Origin: Bacillota bacterium
GTDB taxonomy: Bacteria > Bacillota > Clostridia > Oscillospirales > Oscillospiraceae
DNA length: 8,495 nucleotides
NCBI GenBank assembly: GCA_029777215.1
Contig: JAKOSQ010000255.1
Span: forward strand, 1 to 8,495
Reading direction: 5' to 3'
Positions 5,321-8,495 of this stretch are shown here, one piece after another (position 1 is the first letter of the stretch; every line of letters starts with the position of its first letter). The translations under genes and the position numbers were made by a program. Under the pieces are notes generated by a model, which saw only the letters and a list, made by a program, of their open reading frames with translations, was not told where the DNA came from and made no database searches.

Positions 5321-6546
5321 GTTTCTTCCTCCTCGTCCCCGGAAGTTTTCTCGCCCTCGTTCTTTTTCGGCATCTGTCCTTCCGAGACATTTTCTTTCAC
5401 TTTTGTCTCCTGTTTTGTGATATTCTCCGCTTGTGCGGCGTAAAGCGCCGCCTTGGACTGCTCCACCGCGTCCTGCAGATTAATCGGGTCCCACACGACC
5501 TCAAACGCGCAGGCGTAGCCGTGCATCCGCAGCCACAGCGAGCATATCTGCTCAACGACGGGCGTGAGCGTGCGCCGCAGCGCCCCCAGCTCGCTCGTCA
5601 TGAGGTCGGCCTGCTGGGCAGACATGCGCTCAGTGGAGGACCAGTTGAGTCCCAGCATGAACGGTGGGATGCCGGTCCGCGAGACAAGCTGCTCCAAAAT
5701 CTGCCGCACCGGTATCTCACTGTCGAGCACCTGTCCGTCCGCGCCGATCACGCGGATGTCGACGTCCCCAACCGCGACGAAGTCGCGCACACTGCCGTTT
5801 TTTCCGCTCTGCATGGCGCTCGACCACTCGCGCGCGATCATCTGCGAGCGCTCCTGCGCGTAAGCCTTGTCAAGGATATCCCCCTGCGGCTTGTACACCA
5901 CGGCGTAGCGCACATTTCCGGCTCGCTCCCAGTTGACGCCGATCGTGTTGTAAATTTTAAGCAAAATTTCCGCCAAAAACGGCATACTGCGAAAAATCGA
6001 CACCCCATAGGGCGCGTCGGCCTCCGGGCTGAGCGGGGTGAACAAGATAAGCTCCTGATACGGCAGCGGCTGGAACATTCCCGTCTCGTCGCGCCCGCAG
6101 ATTTCAAAGTCCAGCGCCGACGCGCCCTCGTGCAGCTCCACGTCGCAGACGTTGCCGCACAGCAGCGCGGCGATCTCGCGGTTCCCGTCGGTGACGATCT
6201 CGCCGACGGCGCGCCCGCAGGTCAGCAGCGAGTCGAGATAGCAGTCGATAAAGGCGTCGATCCCCTTCTGCGAGCGTCCGACATCGACGTTTCTGAGAAA
6301 GTCCGCCAGTTCCTTTTCGGCCCTCCCGTCTTCGCACTTCACCTCGAAGCCGCCGGTCAGCCGTATCGTCTTCATGACCGCCGCATCGAGCACCGGAATG
6401 GCCTCGCGGATCGCGCGGTAGAGCCGCACGTCGCCGCCCCCGAGCGGCACATAGCTGTCGAGCATCCCGAACGGATGCCGGTCGGCGGCCCTGATCTGCG
6501 TCGTCACGGCGCTCCGCCTCTCCTTTTTCTTCTGAAAAAACTTCAT
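5317..6546 (-). CDS. phage portal protein
   Basis: This 409-residue protein forms the dodecameric portal ring at one capsid vertex, through which DNA enters and leaves and onto which terminase and neck proteins dock. Supporting sequence: YRAIREAIPVLDAAVMKTIR near residue 43, a body region with FIDCYLDSLLTCGRAVGEIV (about 99-118), and the strongly portal-like segment ILEQLVSRTGIPPFMLGLNW in the last third. A long helical stretch SAQQADLMTSELGALRRTLT follows, matching the stem/crown helices. The last 40 residues are acidic and disordered (NEGEKTSGDEEEET). The ATG lies 20 nt after the large terminase stop, with a GAGGGGAAGAGAA ribosome binding region. Its end overlaps the protease start. It is shorter than SPP1 gp6 (about 500 aa), with no fused minor head domain. 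Confidence 0.85.
   Translation of the reverse strand: MKFFQKKKERRSAVTTQIRAADRHPFGMLDSYVPLGGGDVRLYRAIREAIPVLDAAVMKTIRLTGGFEVKCEDGRAEKELADFLRNVDVGRSQKGIDAFIDCYLDSLLTCGRAVGEIVTDGNREIAALLCGNVCDVELHEGASALDFEICGRDETGMFQPLPYQELILFTPLSPEADAPYGVSIFRSMPFLAEILLKIYNTIGVNWERAGNVRYAVVYKPQGDILDKAYAQERSQMIAREWSSAMQSGKNGSVRDFVAVGDVDIRVIGADGQVLDSEIPVRQILEQLVSRTGIPPFMLGLNWSSTERMSAQQADLMTSELGALRRTLTPVVEQICSLWLRMHGYACAFEVVWDPINLQDAVEQSKAALYAAQAENITKQETKVKENVSEGQMPKKNEGEKTSGDEEEET
5328..5334 (-). promoter_or_regulatory. ribosome binding site for protease gene
   Basis: GAGGAGG on the minus strand within the last codons of the portal gene, seven nucleotides from the TTG at 5318-5320. It supports the TTG start of the protease and couples the two genes. 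Confidence 0.7.
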
Positions 6547-6566
6547 TTCTCTTCCCCTCGAATGAT

Positions 6567-7832
6567 TTACTCGAACATCGCGTCCCGCTCGGCGAAGGTC
6601 GCGGCAAAGACCTCCTCGCGGCGCGGCGCGGCGATCGTGGCCGCAAAATAGCGGATGTCGTCCATCGCGTGATCGTTGAGCTTGATGGGCGCGTCCCTGT
6701 CCTCACGTTTCTCGTCCCACGAATAGAGCGAAAATTCCCTTATCGCGTCCTCGCACGCCGAACAGATCACGAGCCGCCCGGCCTTGAGCAGGTCCGCCGT
6801 CAGCCGGATGCCGCTCAAAACGTCGTTGTCGGCCTTGACGACTGACAGCCCCTCCCGCCGCAGCGCCTCGATAAAGCTCGCCGCCGACGGGTCGACGACG
6901 ACCGCCCGCACGCGCCTGCCGCCAATGAGCACCTTCAGCTCCCGCACATATTCGGCGTCCGTCTTCTGAAAGCCCTCCTCGCGCGAATTATAGTAGTATT
7001 CGCGCAGTCGGTACCAGACCTCCCCGCGCCGTCCCCAGAGCCCGAAGCTCGAAGGGTTTGCGGTCCCGTAGTCGCAGGACACGGCGTACTCCTCCAGCGC
7101 CCCGTCCGGTGCCTCGCGCACATAGCTCTCGTCGAAGAAGTCATACACACGCCCGGTCGAAGCAACCCACTCGCCCAGCACGAAGCGCCGGTAAAACACG
7201 CCCGAGTACATCTTCCGGTATCGCGCGATGATCTTCCGCGACAGCGCCGGATTGTCTTCCAAAGAGAAGTGGATGTAAACTGCTCTCCTCTCCGTCGACT
7301 TTTTGACCCACTCTTGATAGAACCAGTGGCTCGGCCCCTCCGGGTTGCAGTTGAACCAAAGCTTGCTGCCGGAAACGCTGCACCTTGCGCAGGCCTGCTC
7401 AACGAAGCTCTTGGGCATCAGCGCGACCTCGTCCAAGAGCACGCCCGCGAAGGTCGCGCCCTGAATGAGCGCCTGCGAGGACTCGTCCCGTCCGCCGAAA
7501 AGGTAAAAGGTGTTGCTCCTCCCGCCGAACGACAGCGTGAACAGATTTTTCGAAATTTTCTCGTCCACGCCGAAGCCGAGGTCCCGCATCACCGGCAGCA
7601 GCACGCTCACGACGTTTCGCCGCAGCGACGCGATGGTCTTGCCGCACATGCCGAACTGCCGCCCGTCGAAGCGCCGCGTCGCCCAGCACAGAAACGAAAT
7701 ACCCATGCACAGCGTCTTGCCGCTTCTGACGGCCCCGTCGCAGATGACGGCGTCCCAGTCGCGCCATGGCGACGAATCGCTCCACCAGGTCAACGCAAGC
7801 GTTTGCTTTTCGCTGAACGCCTCAAATTTCAT
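6567..7832 (-). CDS. terL: phage terminase large subunit (packaging ATPase and nuclease)
   Basis: This motor ATPase and headful nuclease cuts concatemeric DNA and pumps it through the portal. The protein has 421 residues, normal for the PBSX/Terminase_3- and _6-like group. ATPase domain: Walker A GAVRSGKT (33-40), Walker B VLLDE (131-135, with D134 and catalytic E135), and coupling motif NCNPEGPSHW (161-170). Nuclease domain (RNase H fold): DYGTANPSSFGLWG with D254, VVVDPSAASF with D314, and NDHAMDD with D387/D391, giving a plausible metal-binding acidic set. All key residues are present, so the protein should be active. The ATG overlaps the small terminase stop by 4 nt (ATGA), and the portal follows after 20 nt. 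Confidence 0.95.
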   Translation of the reverse strand: MKFEAFSEKQTLALTWWSDSSPWRDWDAVICDGAVRSGKTLCMGISFLCWATRRFDGRQFGMCGKTIASLRRNVVSVLLPVMRDLGFGVDEKISKNLFTLSFGGRSNTFYLFGGRDESSQALIQGATFAGVLLDEVALMPKSFVEQACARCSVSGSKLWFNCNPEGPSHWFYQEWVKKSTERRAVYIHFSLEDNPALSRKIIARYRKMYSGVFYRRFVLGEWVASTGRVYDFFDESYVREAPDGALEEYAVSCDYGTANPSSFGLWGRRGEVWYRLREYYYNSREEGFQKTDAEYVRELKVLIGGRRVRAVVVDPSAASFIEALRREGLSVVKADNDVLSGIRLTADLLKAGRLVICSACEDAIREFSLYSWDEKREDRDAPIKLNDHAMDDIRYFAATIAAPRREEVFAATFAERDAMFE

Positions 7833-8161
7833 TGTGCTTCCTCGCCCAGCTTTGCTGCCGCCTTATCCATTGCGAGGAAAAAGCTCTCCGCCTCGCCGTT
7901 TTTCACCGCGCCCGCCTCCGGCGCGGAGAGCTGCGCCAGCAGCTCGAGCAGTGCGATGCGGTTTAAAAGCTTCACCTCCACCGCGCCGTTGGCGCTGCGC
8001 TTGATCTCCGAAACCATGCTCAGGTCGAGTTCTTCGAGCGCCGCGAGCTGTTCCGGCTCCGCCGGGTCCAGAAATGCGAGCTTCACCGCATCGTTGGCCT
8101 TGCCGAAGGCGAGCTCCGTGATCCTGTCCACGACGCCGCCCCCGTCCTTTTTTTTACGCAA
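7829..8161 (-). CDS. terS: phage terminase small subunit
   Basis: This is the DNA-recognition subunit that picks the packaging site and loads the large terminase; it is inferred mainly from position just upstream of terL with an ATGA overlap. I place the start at TTG 8159-8161 because AGGAGGT (8171-8177) lies nine nucleotides upstream. This gives a 110-residue protein beginning MRKKKDGGGVVDRITELAFG. An in-frame ATG at 8219-8221 would add 20 residues encoded across the ribosome binding site and is unlikely. The N-terminus is basic and then helical (VVDRITELAFGKANDAVKLA). The middle (LDLSMVSEIKRSANGAVEVK followed by LLNRIALLELL) resembles the strand-plus-helix segment 'V-E-I-K-L-x-D-R-x-x-A-L-E-L-L' common in Terminase_2-type small subunits. 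The C-terminal helix is Ala/Glu-rich. No other DNA-binding motif is certain. Confidence 0.65.
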   Translation of the reverse strand: MRKKKDGGGVVDRITELAFGKANDAVKLAFLDPAEPEQLAALEELDLSMVSEIKRSANGAVEVKLLNRIALLELLAQLSAPEAGAVKNGEAESFFLAMDKAAAKLGEEAQ

Positions 8162-8170
8162 ACAATTCCC

Positions 8171-8177
8171 ACCTCCT
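8171..8177 (-). promoter_or_regulatory. ribosome binding site for small terminase
   Basis: A near-perfect AGGAGGT Shine-Dalgarno sequence on the minus strand, nine nucleotides before TTG 8159-8161. It lies inside the extra coding sequence that an ATG start at 8221 would imply, so it argues for the TTG start. Confidence 0.75.
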
Positions 8178-8313
8178 ACCCGAACGGCACGCGGTCGGAA
8201 AACATGTACGCCGCAATACAAAATTAAAAAAATTTTGTTTTCAGAAGCGTCCCCAATGGTAGCATCGTTATGGCGCGAAACCTGTCAAAAGCCGTCGTTC
8301 TTTCCGCTAAAAA

Positions 8314-8350
8314 GTAGAAAAAGCTCGAATTTTGTAGAAAAAGCGCGAAT
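8314..8350. repeat. two 17-bp direct repeats, 20-bp period
   Basis: GTAGAAAAAGCTCGAAT at 8314-8330 and GTAGAAAAAGCGCGAAT at 8334-8350 differ at one base and are separated by 3 bp. The 20-bp period places both on the same face of the helix, about two turns apart, as for a dimeric or cooperative DNA-binding protein. They lie between the promoter candidate at 8384-8411 and the small terminase gene, and about 25 bp upstream of a TTGACA at 8283-8288. Confidence 0.75.
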
Positions 8351-8383
8351 AATGTCCGGTAGAATTTCTTGATATAAACCGTA

Positions 8384-8411
8384 ATGATATTTTTTAACAT
8401 TTAAAAGTCAA
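8384..8411 (-). promoter_or_regulatory. candidate sigma-A promoter for the packaging/structural operon
   Basis: On the minus strand TTGACT (8406-8411) and TATCAT (8384-8389) match the -35 and -10 consensus at five of six positions each, with a 16-bp AT-rich spacer. Predicted transcription would start near 8377, giving a leader of about 215 nt before the small terminase TTG and reading through all ten phage genes. It lies directly after a GC-rich terminator-like hairpin, a common arrangement at operon boundaries. Prediction is by eye only. Confidence 0.5.
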
Positions 8412-8414
8412 AAT

Positions 8415-8446
8415 GCGGCGCCGGCTGTTTAACAAGTCGGCGCCGC
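8415..8446. terminator. GC-rich bidirectional terminator-like hairpin
   Basis: A perfect 9-bp inverted repeat GCGGCGCCG / CGGCGCCGC (8415-8423 with 8438-8446), extendable by a G-T wobble and two further pairs (8424-8426 with 8435-8437). On the minus strand it is followed by ATTTTGACTTTTAAA. On the plus strand it is followed by the T-rich GCTGTGTTTCTTTGTT. The minus-strand tail is the better T-tract, so it most likely ends transcription coming from the right, insulating the operon promoter. It may also stop plus-strand transcripts. Confidence 0.65.
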
Positions 8447-8495
8447 GCTGTGTTTCTTTGTTGAGCTGTTTTCCGGGCGTCCCCGTCCGCTCCGG

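Larger units (their letters stand above)
8162..8495. other. gene-free leader region upstream of the packaging operon
   Basis: No convincing gene is seen in these 334 bases. The part next to the terminase gene (about 8215-8410) is much richer in A and T than the coding DNA and carries a promoter candidate, direct repeats and a second TTGACA. A GC-rich hairpin lies at 8415-8446. I see nothing recognisable in 8447-8495. Confidence 0.6.

Noticed and set aside
5278..6651. A 457-codon open frame on the plus strand opposite the portal gene
   Set aside because: It is an antisense frame kept open by strong G/C bias of the portal codons. It has low-complexity Arg/His/Ala-rich content, no family resemblance and no ribosome binding site evidence.
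8162..8221. Longer small terminase starting at ATG 8219-8221
   Set aside because: The extra 20 residues are encoded across the AGGAGGT ribosome binding site and look non-conserved; TTG 8159-8161 fits the site far better.
7269..8372. A 367-codon open frame on the plus strand opposite both terminase genes
   Set aside because: It is a shadow of terL (complete Walker and nuclease motifs) and terS on the minus strand; its composition is biased and it resembles no known protein.
1..8495. CRISPR array, tRNA, toxin-antitoxin, defence or other accessory gene
   Set aside because: No regularly spaced repeats, cloverleaf structures or such genes were seen; all coding space is explained by the phage operon and the IS110 transposase.

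Overview
This window is an ordinary-looking but well-preserved head and neck module of a contractile-tailed (myovirus-type) phage or prophage. It is read right to left on the minus strand, and the 3' part of an IS110-family insertion sequence lies at the left edge. The phage genes are GC-rich with strong G/C third-position bias, have clear AGGAGG-type ribosome binding sites and frequently start with TTG. That points to a high-GC Firmicutes host such as a gut Oscillospiraceae-type clostridium; this is an inference, not a taxonomic proof.

Layout from right to left: a gene-free, partly AT-rich leader (8162-8495) holds a GC-rich bidirectional-terminator-like hairpin, a good sigma-A-type promoter and a pair of 17-bp direct repeats. 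Then follow small terminase (7829-8161), large terminase (6567-7832), portal (5317-6546), a putative prohead protease with a helical C-terminal extension (4391-5320), a small capsid decoration-like protein (4000-4347), the major capsid protein (2946-3977), a head-tail adaptor-like protein (2519-2893), a head-closure-like protein (2184-2522), a tail-completion-like protein (1694-2191) and the tail sheath (670-1707). Most junctions are 4-14 nt overlaps or gaps of about 20 nt, so this reads as one late operon. The two exceptions are the gaps before the decoration gene and after the capsid gene; each contains a GC-rich hairpin, which may set relative expression of the most abundant capsid proteins.

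Terminase small and large subunits pump DNA through the portal into a head built from the capsid protein, matured by the protease and probably stabilised by the decoration protein. The three small neck proteins then join the head to a contractile tail, of which only the sheath is present here. The tail tube gene expected next would lie to the left, but that position is taken by a convergent IS110 element whose right end falls within about 120 bp of the sheath stop codon.

No previously undescribed system is evident. The points most worth a second look are the IS110 insertion splitting the tail operon, the direct repeats and promoter upstream of the terminase genes, the two intergenic hairpins around the capsid genes, the Cys/His cluster in the protease and the heavy use of TTG starts.
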